A stretch of DNA of 63,587 bases, taken from the NCBI RefSeq assembly GCF_014495685.1, contig NZ_JACTVI010000047.1, forward strand, positions 1-63,587, written 5' to 3'. Positions 37,104 through 46,048 of the stretch are shown in pieces. Origin of the DNA: Streptomyces sp. TRM68367 (GTDB lineage: Bacteria > Actinomycetota > Actinomycetes > Streptomycetales > Streptomycetaceae). Within the stretch, counting starts at the first letter, position 1, and each line of letters starts with the position of its first letter. Position numbers and translations under genes: made by a program. The notes beneath the pieces were generated by a model. The model searched no databases, was not told where the DNA came from, and saw only the letters and a list, made by a program, of their open reading frames with translations.

Positions 37104-38308
37104 ACACCGAAGGAATGCTCGCGGTCGCCCGTATCGTGCTGGCCGCATGCGGCCAGCACGGCTACCACCTGTCCGGCTCGCTGGCGCTCCATGTCCTCGG
37201 CGTCGCCGGGGCCCGGCCCGCAGACGACATCGACGTGTTCACGGACCAGGTCCAAGACTCCCCGGCGGTACGGGCAGCTGTCGCCGGAGCGCTGGCCGCC
37301 CATGGGTACCGAGTTGAGGAGGTCCGGACCTGGGCCTTCCACCCCGTCGCGCGATGCGACCAGAACAGCGACCTGCTGGTCACTCACGCCGAGTATGGAA
37401 CAGTCACCGTTCAAATCGCCCGCATGACAGGCTACTTCGACTCCCACACCGTTGAGACCATGCCGGTCGCAGCCGTGGGCGACCTCCTCTACGGCAAACT
37501 GGAGGCTCCTGAACACCGCCTGGCGGCCAAGGACTTCGTGGACCTGGCCGTGCTGAGCCGACACTTGGGGCAAGGCGCCGTCGACTCCTATCTGGCCGAC
37601 TACGTCACCGGTATCGCGGGGCTCCGACAGCTCCCCGAGACGCGGGTGCGTGAAGATCTGTACGTCCGGCTGGCCCAGGTCGCCGACATCCCGGACTCGG
37701 CCTTCGCCGGTTACGGGCTGGACCCGCGGAGTGTGATGCTGCTGCGCGCCGAACTGCTCGCCTGGGCAGAGCGGATCGCACAAGCCGAGATCAACCAGAG
37801 CCGCCTGGACCCCGGCGTGGCCGCCGGACTGGAGAGCCTGGGACAGGAGGACGTGCTGGCCACCCTGACCCGGCTGGCACGCGCGGATTCCCTGGCCTTG
37901 CTGAGCCCGCCCGAGCTGAGCAGCCGACGCGGCCAGATCATGGACAGGGCGCTGACCGCCTCCTACGGACTGCGGCAGTTGGCCGAGCAACTCCCCGAAG
38001 GCGCACCGGTTCCCCCGGACGCAGCCGAGGCGATGCAACACGTTCAGGAACTCATCGACGAGGTACAGCGCATCACCTTGGAAATCCAACGCCGCTCCCG
38101 GCTCACCGCGCGCCAACGGGCGGAAGAGACCGCCGTACGGCGCGCACTGGCCGAGCAGCTCGATACCGACGAGACCCCGGACCCGCACCACGCGGCAGCC
38201 CAGCTCATGCTGCAGGTGGGCCGGCGACGGCGGCACACCGAGGCAGAGGAAGAACTCCAGCACCACCGGCCGGTGACCGGTCCCGGTTACGGAGGCGTAC
38301 GGGCATGA
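37100..38308 (+). CDS. AbiEii/AbiGii-like nucleotidyltransferase
   Basis: The protein has 402 residues and starts at GTG 37100, overlapping the previous stop. The nucleotidyltransferase motif is GYHLSGSLALHVLGVAGARP then ADDIDVFTD (Gly26-Ser27, Asp43 and Asp45), matching the GGxAL...DxD core of the AbiEii family. A third region, KLEAPEHRLAAKDFVDLAVL (about 135-155), matches the KlxA...R.KD.-Dl.-L block. The C-terminal 170 residues are helical. AbiEii proteins are toxins of type IV toxin-antitoxin and abortive-infection systems. The C-terminal extension and the partner genes are atypical. ATGA couples it to the next gene. Confidence 0.78.
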   Translation: MNTEGMLAVARIVLAACGQHGYHLSGSLALHVLGVAGARPADDIDVFTDQVQDSPAVRAAVAGALAAHGYRVEEVRTWAFHPVARCDQNSDLLVTHAEYGTVTVQIARMTGYFDSHTVETMPVAAVGDLLYGKLEAPEHRLAAKDFVDLAVLSRHLGQGAVDSYLADYVTGIAGLRQLPETRVREDLYVRLAQVADIPDSAFAGYGLDPRSVMLLRAELLAWAERIAQAEINQSRLDPGVAAGLESLGQEDVLATLTRLARADSLALLSPPELSSRRGQIMDRALTASYGLRQLAEQLPEGAPVPPDAAEAMQHVQELIDEVQRITLEIQRRSRLTARQRAEETAVRRALAEQLDTDETPDPHHAAAQLMLQVGRRRRHTEAEEELQHHRPVTGPGYGGVRA

Positions 38309-39606
38309 CCGCCTCGGAAGCCGGCGCACCACGAGATGAGCCCGGTCGCCCCCGGCCAGCCGATCCCGACAGCCTCCGGGGTGACGGTACCGCCCGCAGC
38401 GACCGAGCCGACCGCGTACAGCTCGCGGACAGGGCACTGCCCCTGTACGTGCTGCGTGAGCACGCTACCGACTACGCCGCACTCTTCGCCCGGGCCAGAG
38501 CCGAGGTGGGCCACGGCCAATGCCTCTGCCAGACACCCGCCCTCCGGCTGGTCATCCGGTGCAGCCGGGCCGGCCGCTATCACCTGGCCGGATGGCCCGG
38601 CGAGGGCGAACTCCACGATCCCAGCTGCAGTTTCCACAAACTCGCCTCCGAGCTGACCGGCCGGGACGCGTACAGCACGGAGGCCATCCGTGAAGACGAT
38701 GAGGGCGTGGCGATCCGCTTCAGCACCGCCCTCGCCCGAAAACTCAGCGACTCGGAACCGGCGAAGGCATCCACCGAACCACGCGAGGGCCGCTCACGTC
38801 GGACCGTCGGACTCCTTGGCCTTCTCCACTGGTTGTGGGAGTCGGGCCAGCTCACCGCGTGGCATCCGCGCTGGCGCCGACGCAGCTGGTGGATCTGCCA
38901 CGCGCGACTGCGCGAGCAGATAGCCGGATGCTCGATCAACCACGAGAATCTGACCGACGCCATGTACGTCGTGCCGCCCTTCCGCAAGGAGTACGCCCGC
39001 CGCAACACCGCCGCCTTCGAGACCTTCCTCATCGCCCGGTTGAAGCGACGCGCCGATACCCAGCGCCGCGGGCTCGTCCTGGGCGAGATCAGGGATGTCA
39101 GCCCCACCCTGCACGGCGTTCGGTACACGCTGGCTCACCACCGCGGCGCCCTGTTCGCGACCGCTGCTCTCGACGAGCGGCTCCGCCGCTCGTACCGCGC
39201 GGTCTTTTCCAACTCGGCCGCCGAACACGGAGCTCGCCGCATTGGCCTGTTCCTGGTCGAACTCAGTCCCAAGGGCAACGTCAGGGTGGTCGACATGGCG
39301 GCCATGCTGGTCTCCGGGCTGTACATACCCGCCGACTCCAGTCATGAAGTGGTGATGGCGAACGCCCTTGCCGAGGGCGGCCGTGCCTACGTCAAGCCGG
39401 TGCGGTACGACGGAAGCGATTTGGTGTTCCCGGACTTCGTCCTCACCGACACCCACCCCCACTCCTATGTAGAGGTCTACGGCATCCACGGCAGGGAGTC
39501 CTACGACCAACGCAAGCGTGTGAAACAGGCCCACTACCAGAGCCAGGGTGCCGGGTTGATCGAGTGGGACGTCGCAGAGCCGGTCCCCGACGTTCGGCGC
39601 CGCTAG
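38305..39606 (+). CDS. DUF1173-like protein with zinc-site and nuclease-like motifs
   Basis: The protein has 433 residues. ATG 38305 overlaps the previous TGA. Residues 70-111 carry CLC...C...H...C (Cys73, Cys75, Cys86, His104, Cys108) with the context RYHLAGWPGEGELHDPSC, typical of DUF1173 as I recall it. Residues 375-415 read LVFPDFVLTD...SYVEVYGI...YDQRKRVKQAHY, close to a PD-(D/E)XK nuclease core (PDF...VEV...K). DUF1173 proteins occur in mobile elements and have no settled function. Coupling with an AbiEii-like toxin suggests one joint system. Confidence 0.7.
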   Translation: MTASEAGAPRDEPGRPRPADPDSLRGDGTARSDRADRVQLADRALPLYVLREHATDYAALFARARAEVGHGQCLCQTPALRLVIRCSRAGRYHLAGWPGEGELHDPSCSFHKLASELTGRDAYSTEAIREDDEGVAIRFSTALARKLSDSEPAKASTEPREGRSRRTVGLLGLLHWLWESGQLTAWHPRWRRRSWWICHARLREQIAGCSINHENLTDAMYVVPPFRKEYARRNTAAFETFLIARLKRRADTQRRGLVLGEIRDVSPTLHGVRYTLAHHRGALFATAALDERLRRSYRAVFSNSAAEHGARRIGLFLVELSPKGNVRVVDMAAMLVSGLYIPADSSHEVVMANALAEGGRAYVKPVRYDGSDLVFPDFVLTDTHPHSYVEVYGIHGRESYDQRKRVKQAHYQSQGAGLIEWDVAEPVPDVRRR

Positions 39607-39812
39607 CCACATTCACCCCGCGGCGCCGCCGGCCCCGTCGAACCTGCCCGCGAGGTGAGAGTCGACCGCGCCAGGACGCGGCTCGTCGGGACGCTGGTGG
39701 CGCATGGGGACACTGCCGGCCCTCGGCCGATGCACGGACAATCGACGTCAGGGGGCTCACCAGATGACGGAAGTCGTTGCTGGGCGGCGCATCTCTGCAG
39801 GAGGATGACCTC

Positions 39813-40214
39813 ATGGCAGCAACGAGTCGGATCGAAGCCCTCTTTGGAGCGACCGCTATCTCGGAGTGCGGCAGATCACAGATCGCGGACGAGCGTGCTG
39901 CTGCATTGGTGCGCGCCACGGTAGCTGGGCCGGTGGGAGGCTACTGGGAAGGTTACGCGCGCCTTGTTCTGAGGTGCTACTTGCTGGCAGCAGCGCTCTC
40001 TGACGCTGACGCGGCTCAGGTCATCGCCTGGGCGCGACATCACGAGGACACCGGTGTGGCGCAGGTTCTGAAAGACCATGCTTCGGACGTTCCGTACGGT
40101 TGGATCGGGACGTTGGAGGGGGGCCTGCCGTCCGCTGGCGGGGAACGATCCATGATTTTCTCCACCGTCCTCCACGCGTTGGACCTGGGTATTCAGCCGC
40201 AGCCAGCCCTGTAG
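39813..40214 (+). CDS. Hypothetical protein
   Basis: The protein has 133 residues. ATG 39813 has AGGAGG upstream. It is helical, with ARLVLRCYLLAAALSDADAAQVIAWARHHEDTG in the middle, and no signal peptide. I recognise no family. It is separated from the preceding gene by 206 bp with no visible structure and is convergent with gajB. It may belong to the defence block by location only. Confidence 0.6.
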   Translation: MAATSRIEALFGATAISECGRSQIADERAAALVRATVAGPVGGYWEGYARLVLRCYLLAAALSDADAAQVIAWARHHEDTGVAQVLKDHASDVPYGWIGTLEGGLPSAGGERSMIFSTVLHALDLGIQPQPAL

Positions 40215-40290
40215 CTCGGGCGGATATGAAGTAAGCCGGGACTGTGGGGCAACTGCTGGGGTGTGCACTCTCTGGCAGTGGCGGCGGTCG

Positions 40291-42225
40291 TCAGCCCGGA
40301 TCGCTCATTTGATTGACGATGTCGTCCACAAACCGGGATCGGCCTCGGGTACGGACGCCGTGGTAGGGATCGGTGAAGTGGTCTCCGGTGATGAGCACGA
40401 CTTCGTCCTGGGCTCGGGTGACCGCAACGTAGAAGTTGTGGCGCTGTTCTTTGAGGTCTCCGTTCGACAGTCCACGGGTGGCGAAATAGAAGGGCATGAG
40501 GCCATCGACCAGACCCGGGAGGATGACGACGGAGAACTCGCGGCCCTTGGCGCTGTGGTAGGTGGTGAGCACAATGCGGCCTGGGGCCCGGTCGCCGGCG
40601 AGTTCGGCCATAGTCAGGCCCTGTTGCACGGTGGCCTGGAGTGTGCTGGGGGCTTGCTGAATTCGGAGGTCAGGGCTGAGCTGGGCCACCTGGTCGATGT
40701 CGAGGTGGCTGAGCAGGCGGTTGAGGAAGTCTCCGGCATCGTCCTCTGGCGTCTCGCGTTCAGGCGCGTCAAGCACTTCCAGGAGTTGGCGGGCGAGGGC
40801 GCGCGGGGTCTCATCCTCCAGAGTGATGCCCGCTGCCTGTCGGTGACGGTGCCACGTTGTGGCCAGGTCCCTGATCGTTCGCGCAGGTTGAGCTGAGGAG
40901 GACCGGCGCTGCAACGGCTCCTGTGGAAGACGTGGCGCGTCCTCATCCAGATCCTGGCGCTCGGGTGCCGGGCCCCCTCCGCCGGGTACGGGGCCGGCAA
41001 GGCGGCGAGCAGTACACGCGGAGACGAAGTCGGCCAGCGGGCCGCCAGGGATCTTGCGGGTCCGTTCCATGTCGCACGGTAGGTCGGCAGCTTGGAGCGC
41101 GTTGATCAAACGAGCGAGGAGGTTCTTGTTGCCCGGGTAGAGCACCGCGATGTCTTCCGGCGGGATGCCTGCCGCGATGCGCTGGTGGACGACGTCGACG
41201 GTGCGTTGTGCATGGTCGTCGAGATCGCCAGAGACCTCTTCGAGGGTTACGGTGCCGGGCGCTTCCTGATTTGGGTCTGCTCGGTAGCCGCGGTCCACAC
41301 CGAGCACACCGCGTCCGGCGGCCACCAGGGTGCTGCCACTGCGGAAGTTCACCGTTAGTTGGACGGTGGTGAAGTCGTCCCGCTCGTGGAGCTCCTTGAG
41401 GTAGCGGATGTCGGCGCCCTGGAATGCGTACATGGTCTGATCGGGGTCGCCGACAGCGGTCACCTGCACGCCGGAGGCGAGCAGTTCGACGACCACGGCG
41501 TGCAGAACTGGGTTGAGATCTTGGTACTCGTCGACGACCAGATGGGGGAATCGTGCGCTGAGCATGTCGCGAGCGGGCTGGCTGGTCCGCAGAACAGCCA
41601 GGGCCCGGCCCGGCATGGCGTCGAAGTCCCAACAGTCGCTGTCAATCAAGGCCTGTTCGTAATGGCGGACAGCTGAAACGAACTGATGCTGGTACCCCTC
41701 CGTGCCCTCCCCGGAGGCCATGAGACGGCGGATCTTGGTCAGTAGTGCATCCGGCTTGTCCCTCACGGGGAGGCCAACCGCGAACGCGGCCTCTGCCCAA
41801 AGCTGGTTGCTTTGAGCCTCATCCAGGATGGTGAGGTTGTCCGCGTACGGGATGTCGGTGAACCGCGCATAAGGCCGGAGGATGTGATGCAGACAGAAGG
41901 CGTGCACGGTACGGCTCGCGAGCCTTCGACCAGGGCGAATGCCCAGCGCTCGCAGGCGGGTGGTGACCTCTGCTGCCGCCGTATCGGTGTAGGTGATCGC
42001 TGCAACCCCACGGTGGGGGCTGGTCGTCGCCAGGAGCTGTCCGACCCGGGCCACGAGGGTCCTCGTCTTGCCCGCACCAGGGCCGGCTACGAGAACGAGG
42101 TTTCCCTGGTGGCGTACGGCCTGGCGCTGTTGGGGATGAAGATCGACGATCTCCTGTGCCAGGGCCGGCGGCAGGCGTAGATGTGCTGGACCGGATTCCG
42201 CCGCGTAGGCCTGAGATGGGCTCAT
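40291..42225 (-). CDS. gajB: Gabija helicase GajB (UvrD/Rep family)
   Basis: The protein has 644 residues. ATG 42225 overlaps the gajA TGA (ATGA). SF1 helicase motifs: LHPQQRQAV (Q motif), GPGAGKT (48-54), ITYTDTAAAEV (Ia), LVVDEYQDLNP (II), VGDPDQTMYAFQGAD (III), TVNFRSGSTLVAAG (IV), TTYHSAKGREFSVV (V) and FYVAVTRAQDEVVLI (VI). Located directly after an OLD-family nuclease, it is the second Gabija component. GajB senses or uses DNA ends made by GajA. It is longer than the best-known GajB (about 490 residues), with a charged insertion near 430-480. Confidence 0.85.
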   Translation of the reverse strand: MSPSQAYAAESGPAHLRLPPALAQEIVDLHPQQRQAVRHQGNLVLVAGPGAGKTRTLVARVGQLLATTSPHRGVAAITYTDTAAAEVTTRLRALGIRPGRRLASRTVHAFCLHHILRPYARFTDIPYADNLTILDEAQSNQLWAEAAFAVGLPVRDKPDALLTKIRRLMASGEGTEGYQHQFVSAVRHYEQALIDSDCWDFDAMPGRALAVLRTSQPARDMLSARFPHLVVDEYQDLNPVLHAVVVELLASGVQVTAVGDPDQTMYAFQGADIRYLKELHERDDFTTVQLTVNFRSGSTLVAAGRGVLGVDRGYRADPNQEAPGTVTLEEVSGDLDDHAQRTVDVVHQRIAAGIPPEDIAVLYPGNKNLLARLINALQAADLPCDMERTRKIPGGPLADFVSACTARRLAGPVPGGGGPAPERQDLDEDAPRLPQEPLQRRSSSAQPARTIRDLATTWHRHRQAAGITLEDETPRALARQLLEVLDAPERETPEDDAGDFLNRLLSHLDIDQVAQLSPDLRIQQAPSTLQATVQQGLTMAELAGDRAPGRIVLTTYHSAKGREFSVVILPGLVDGLMPFYFATRGLSNGDLKEQRHNFYVAVTRAQDEVVLITGDHFTDPYHGVRTRGRSRFVDDIVNQMSDPG

Positions 42226-44225
42226 GCGCCGGGCTCCGGGGAGGCAGCCTGCGGTGGATCGGCTTCCTCCGCGGTGGGAGCGAGCGGCAGATTCTCGTAC
42301 CGTCGCCGGAGGCCATCCAGGAGGGCCAGCAGCGGGCCGCACCCGGGCAGCGCGAGCAAGTCACTCGTAGACACGGGCTGGTCTTCGGGGTGTCCCAGGA
42401 GCTGTCGGACCCGGGCGGGCACGTCACAACCCTCGACGTGGGCCGCGAGGCGCTGGGCAAAGCGACCCTTGCTGACAGGATCGCGCTCAATGCGCGAGAT
42501 CAGCGCATCACGCTGGCTGGGTGTGGAACGGCCCAAGGCAACGGTCTGCAGGGCCTGGCCGAAGGTCCGGCGTCGTCGCGGGCTGAGGACGAGGTCGTTG
42601 AAAGCCGCTTGCATCTCCGCGTTCAGCAATGGAGCGATGTCGGTCTCCAGCGTGTTGGGGCCGACGAAGACTCCGAAGCCGGCAGCGGTGACCACGAGTT
42701 CCTGACGCCCCTGCCGCGCTCCTCCATCGGCCGGAAGCTCCTGCTGCAGCAAAGCGTCCAATGCGTCGTCGAAGGTCTCGGCCACCGTCGGGTTGGCCAG
42801 GAGTTCCAGAGGGTCGACGGCGCGGGTCAGGCCCGGTTCGCGTCGGTACTTTTCGTCCTCCTCGGTGTCGACGGCGTCGCCGTCGGTCAACATGCTGAAG
42901 ACGCGGTTGAAGCCGGAGGGACCGAGCAGTTTCGCGTACGGGGTGAAGTTGCTGCTGTCGATGCTGGCGACCACAATGCCGTGGGCGTCCAGGTCAAATC
43001 CCGCTGCCCGGGCCAGCGCGGGCAGCAAGTAGGTCTCGGCGACGCCTTCGACGAGAACGACTCCTTGGGCGAAAAGGATCTCTGCCCGGTTGACGTTAAC
43101 GTAACGCTCCAAGTCGGCACGTTCGCGCGACGTGAGCAGGTCAGGGGCCATGACACGGGCCTCGGTCCCCGTGCCTGCGTCAAGCAGCAGCACCATGCTG
43201 GGCAGAGGGGTAACGGCGGCAATGTGCGGGCTGTGCGTGGTCAGCAGCAGACGGTTGGGCTCGCTGAGCAGGTGCGCAAACAGGTGCCGCTGCAGAGTGG
43301 GGTGGAGATGAGCTTCCGGCTCCTCGACCGCCAGCAGCGTATCGGCACCATCGACAGCACCGCGGCGCAGTCTCAACCACTCCAGGAGCAGAGCGAGATA
43401 GAGAACGTTGGCCGTGCCCGTGGAGGTCCGGTCGACGCCCCGTGCAGCGGAGGCATCGATGAACAGCCGGATACTGCGCAACAGATCCTCGTCCCGCCCG
43501 ACGAAGGCGAGCGACGGATCCAGATTCAGACGGGGCCCAGCCATCGTCACGACCCGCTTGCGGATCAGGTCGGCGATTTGCTGGACATTGGCGTCGCGAC
43601 CGAGTTCTTCCCGGGCGCTGCGCATGGCCTCCAGCGTCTTGTCGATGCTCGCCTGCGATGGGGGAAGCTCGCGGAGCAGGCTCGTCAGCGGGCTGCGGTC
43701 TGGGCGGGCGAAGTCGCTTTCGGCATCCCGCAGCGCTGGCAGCACCGACAAGGCGGCATACCGCTTGGCGCCGAGCATGGTGTTACTCGGATCAGTGCCT
43801 CCGAAGATGGTCCACTCGTAGTCGTTCGGTGTCAGTGGCTCGGGCTCTTCCTCACCCAGCAGCAGCGCAGGTGACTGTTTGGGCCTGAATAGATAGGTAA
43901 GTCGGGCAACGAGCGGGTCCACACTGACGATGGCCCCGTCCAGTTCGCTTCGTGCGTCGGGATCGTCGTCGAAGTCGGCAAGTTCGACTTCAACAACGAC
44001 CTGAGCTCCTTCGGCCAGGGTGGGAGAGCCATCGTGGACGTCCTCCGCCTGCAAGTGGCGCCGCCGGTCCGGCAGGTCCGGGTCGAGCACCAGGCGTAGA
44101 GCGTGTAGAAGATTGCTCTTGCCCACGCCGTTTTCGCCGACGATCACTGCCGGGGTAGGGAACGGATCAATAACCAGGTCCCGGAAGTTGCGGAAGTTCC
44201 GGATGCGAAGGCGACGAAGCTGCAT
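42222..44225 (-). CDS. gajA: Gabija nuclease GajA (OLD-family ATPase-TOPRIM)
   Basis: The protein has 667 residues. ATG 44225 has AGGAG 5 bp upstream. The N-terminal ABC-type ATPase domain shows Walker A GENGVGKS (30-37), Walker B LLAVEEPEAHLHP (297-309) and the H-loop THSPH (330-334). The C-terminal TOPRIM nuclease shows VVLVEGVAET (Glu393), ASIDSS (Asp423) and TDGD (Asp448, Asp450). The order ATPase then TOPRIM followed by a UvrD-like helicase defines Gabija. GajA nicks or cuts phage DNA when nucleotide levels fall. The gene lies just beyond the distal end of CRISPR array 1. Confidence 0.85.
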   Translation of the reverse strand: MQLRRLRIRNFRNFRDLVIDPFPTPAVIVGENGVGKSNLLHALRLVLDPDLPDRRRHLQAEDVHDGSPTLAEGAQVVVEVELADFDDDPDARSELDGAIVSVDPLVARLTYLFRPKQSPALLLGEEEPEPLTPNDYEWTIFGGTDPSNTMLGAKRYAALSVLPALRDAESDFARPDRSPLTSLLRELPPSQASIDKTLEAMRSAREELGRDANVQQIADLIRKRVVTMAGPRLNLDPSLAFVGRDEDLLRSIRLFIDASAARGVDRTSTGTANVLYLALLLEWLRLRRGAVDGADTLLAVEEPEAHLHPTLQRHLFAHLLSEPNRLLLTTHSPHIAAVTPLPSMVLLLDAGTGTEARVMAPDLLTSRERADLERYVNVNRAEILFAQGVVLVEGVAETYLLPALARAAGFDLDAHGIVVASIDSSNFTPYAKLLGPSGFNRVFSMLTDGDAVDTEEDEKYRREPGLTRAVDPLELLANPTVAETFDDALDALLQQELPADGGARQGRQELVVTAAGFGVFVGPNTLETDIAPLLNAEMQAAFNDLVLSPRRRRTFGQALQTVALGRSTPSQRDALISRIERDPVSKGRFAQRLAAHVEGCDVPARVRQLLGHPEDQPVSTSDLLALPGCGPLLALLDGLRRRYENLPLAPTAEEADPPQAASPEPGA

Positions 44226-44397
44226 CGTTCTCCTGGTCCATCGACGCGATGCTCCCGGGGCCGCGATGCCAGGGGGCTAAGCCTTCGCATCCTCCCAGAG
44301 AGGGGCCACCATGGTAGGCCCCACATACTCCGTCATCATGGCCATGGTCAGCGACGGTGTGCCGGAGGACTTTGCGCGCGCCGTGGGCGTCCGCTGG

Positions 44398-45976
44398 GTT
44401 TCGAACCCTCCGGGGCTGATAACGACTTGTTGTGTAGCTTCCCTGCCTACACTCCTAAGCTGGTTTCCAACCCTCTTGGGGTGGTGGAGACGCCGTACGG
44501 CACACGTCCCCGCTCCATCCGGTCCACGTTTCGACCACTCCTGGGCTGATGAAGACGGCTGATGGCCGCAACCAACATCACACACCACGTGGCGTTGCGA
44601 CCCCTCCTGGGTTGATGACGACCGACATCGGGGTGGAGACCATCCCGGGCGGCATGGTGTTTCGAACCCTCCAGGGCTGATGGCGACGGACCGAGCCCCC
44701 CGCCGGGCGCCCTCATGTACTGGTTTCGAGCCCTCCTGGGCTGATGACGACGTGGGGACTGGCCGGGCTCCTGCGGTACGCGCGCATGTTCCGAACCCTC
44801 CCGGGCTGATGGCGACACGACGTTGAGATGCTCGGCGCGACCCGCCCGTTCGTGTTTCGACCCCTCCTGGGTTGATGACGACTTCGAACGTGCCCGCAGA
44901 CGGCGGCTTCCTGATCCCGTTTGGAACCCTCTCGGGCTGGTACTGGCCTCGCTGCTTAGTGGCCCGCCGATGATCTCTACAATGTTGCGAACCTTCCTGG
45001 GCTGATGACGACGGCAGATCTCCGCCGTCTGCAACGGCCGCCTCCGCCTGTTTCGAACCCTCCTGGGCCGATGACGACACGAGATGCGGTGCTGGTTCGC
45101 GCTGACGCGGGGGTTTCGAACCCTCCGGAGCTGATGACGACAACAGGCCAGCCCCCGTACCGTCCGCATCTGCCAGTTCCGAACCCTCCTGGGCTGATGA
45201 CGACCGCCGGCTGCGGCACGAGCTGACGCTCCACTACCTGTTGCGAACCCCCTGGGCTGATGACGACCGCAGACCAGGGCGGCCAGGGCGGTCTCGCCCG
45301 GGTGGCGCGACCCCTCTGAGCTGATGACGACAGGCAAGCCTCTATCGCCACCTTGGCTCGCTGCTAGTTGCGAACCCTCCTGGGCTGATGACCACGACCC
45401 GCGAACCTCAGCAGGTCTTCCTCGATGAACTGTTCCGAACCCTTCTGGGCTGATGACGACCGACCCGATCGGCCAGCGGCCGGGCCGCGGTGCGGTGTTG
45501 CGAACCCTCCTGGGCTGATGACGCCAACAAACCAGCGCCCGCCTGACCGTCCAGGCAACGTTGTGAACCCTCCTGGGAGATGACGACGTCGCAGGTGTGC
45601 CGGACCACCAGCCCGCCGTCGAGGTTTCGAACCCTCTTGGGCTGATGACGACGCGGTCAGCCTCCAGCGCGGCATTTCCACCCACAGGTTGCGAACCTTC
45701 CTGGGCTGATGACGACGAGTCCGAGGCGTTCACTCGGCTGCTGCTCATCATGTTGCAAACCCTCCTGGGCTGATAACGACGCGTCGGTGGCTCCGGCGCC
45801 CGCGCGACGCTGTACGGGTTGCGAACCCTCTTGGGCTGATGACGACTGCCGCCGCAGCGCTGCGTGAGGGCATCCCCGTGCAGTTGCGAACCCTCCTGGG
45901 CTGATGACGACGCCGGAAGAGGCCCTCCTCCGTGCGCTGGACGCGACATTTCCAACCCTCTTGGGCTGATGACGAC
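44398..45976 (-). CRISPR. CRISPR array 1: 25 variable 29-nt repeats, 24 spacers
   Basis: Read on minus, the repeat consensus begins GTCGTCATCAGCCC and ends GGAGGGTTCGCAAC. Units start (plus coordinate) at 44398, 44463, 44528, 44594, 44659, 44723, 44788, 44854, 44919, 44984, 45050, 45113, 45176, 45240, 45303, 45367, 45432, 45497, 45560, 45624, 45688, 45752, 45818, 45883 and 45948. Repeats are 28-29 nt and spacers 34-37 nt. The array shares the cas operon strand. The repeats vary unusually, especially in the handle (GTTCGAAAC, GTTCGCAAC or GTTCGGAAC). The copies at 44463 and 44919 are the most decayed. The leader is expected beside cas3 at 45977-46048. Confidence 0.93.
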
Positions 45977-46048
45977 CACTCCGCCCAACCTGAGACCGTG
46001 GAGCCTTCACGGCGGGTGCTCGCCGACCGTGAGGGTGTGTCGTGCCGA
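45977..46048 (-). promoter_or_regulatory. Likely leader of array 1
   Basis: These 72 bp separate the cas3 stop (46049) from the first repeat of array 1 in its transcription direction. The stretch is short for a leader and not AT-rich. The array may be expressed by read-through from the cas operon rather than by its own promoter. Confidence 0.4.

Noticed and set aside
42156..43874. 572-codon plus-strand frame over gajA
   Set aside because: It lies opposite a gene with intact ATPase and TOPRIM motifs; it is Gly/Val/Gln-rich without motifs.
44277..45988. Long minus-strand frames rich in SSAQEGS/QPRRVRN repeats
   Set aside because: They are translations of the CRISPR repeat in several frames, with no ribosome site and periodicity equal to repeat plus spacer.
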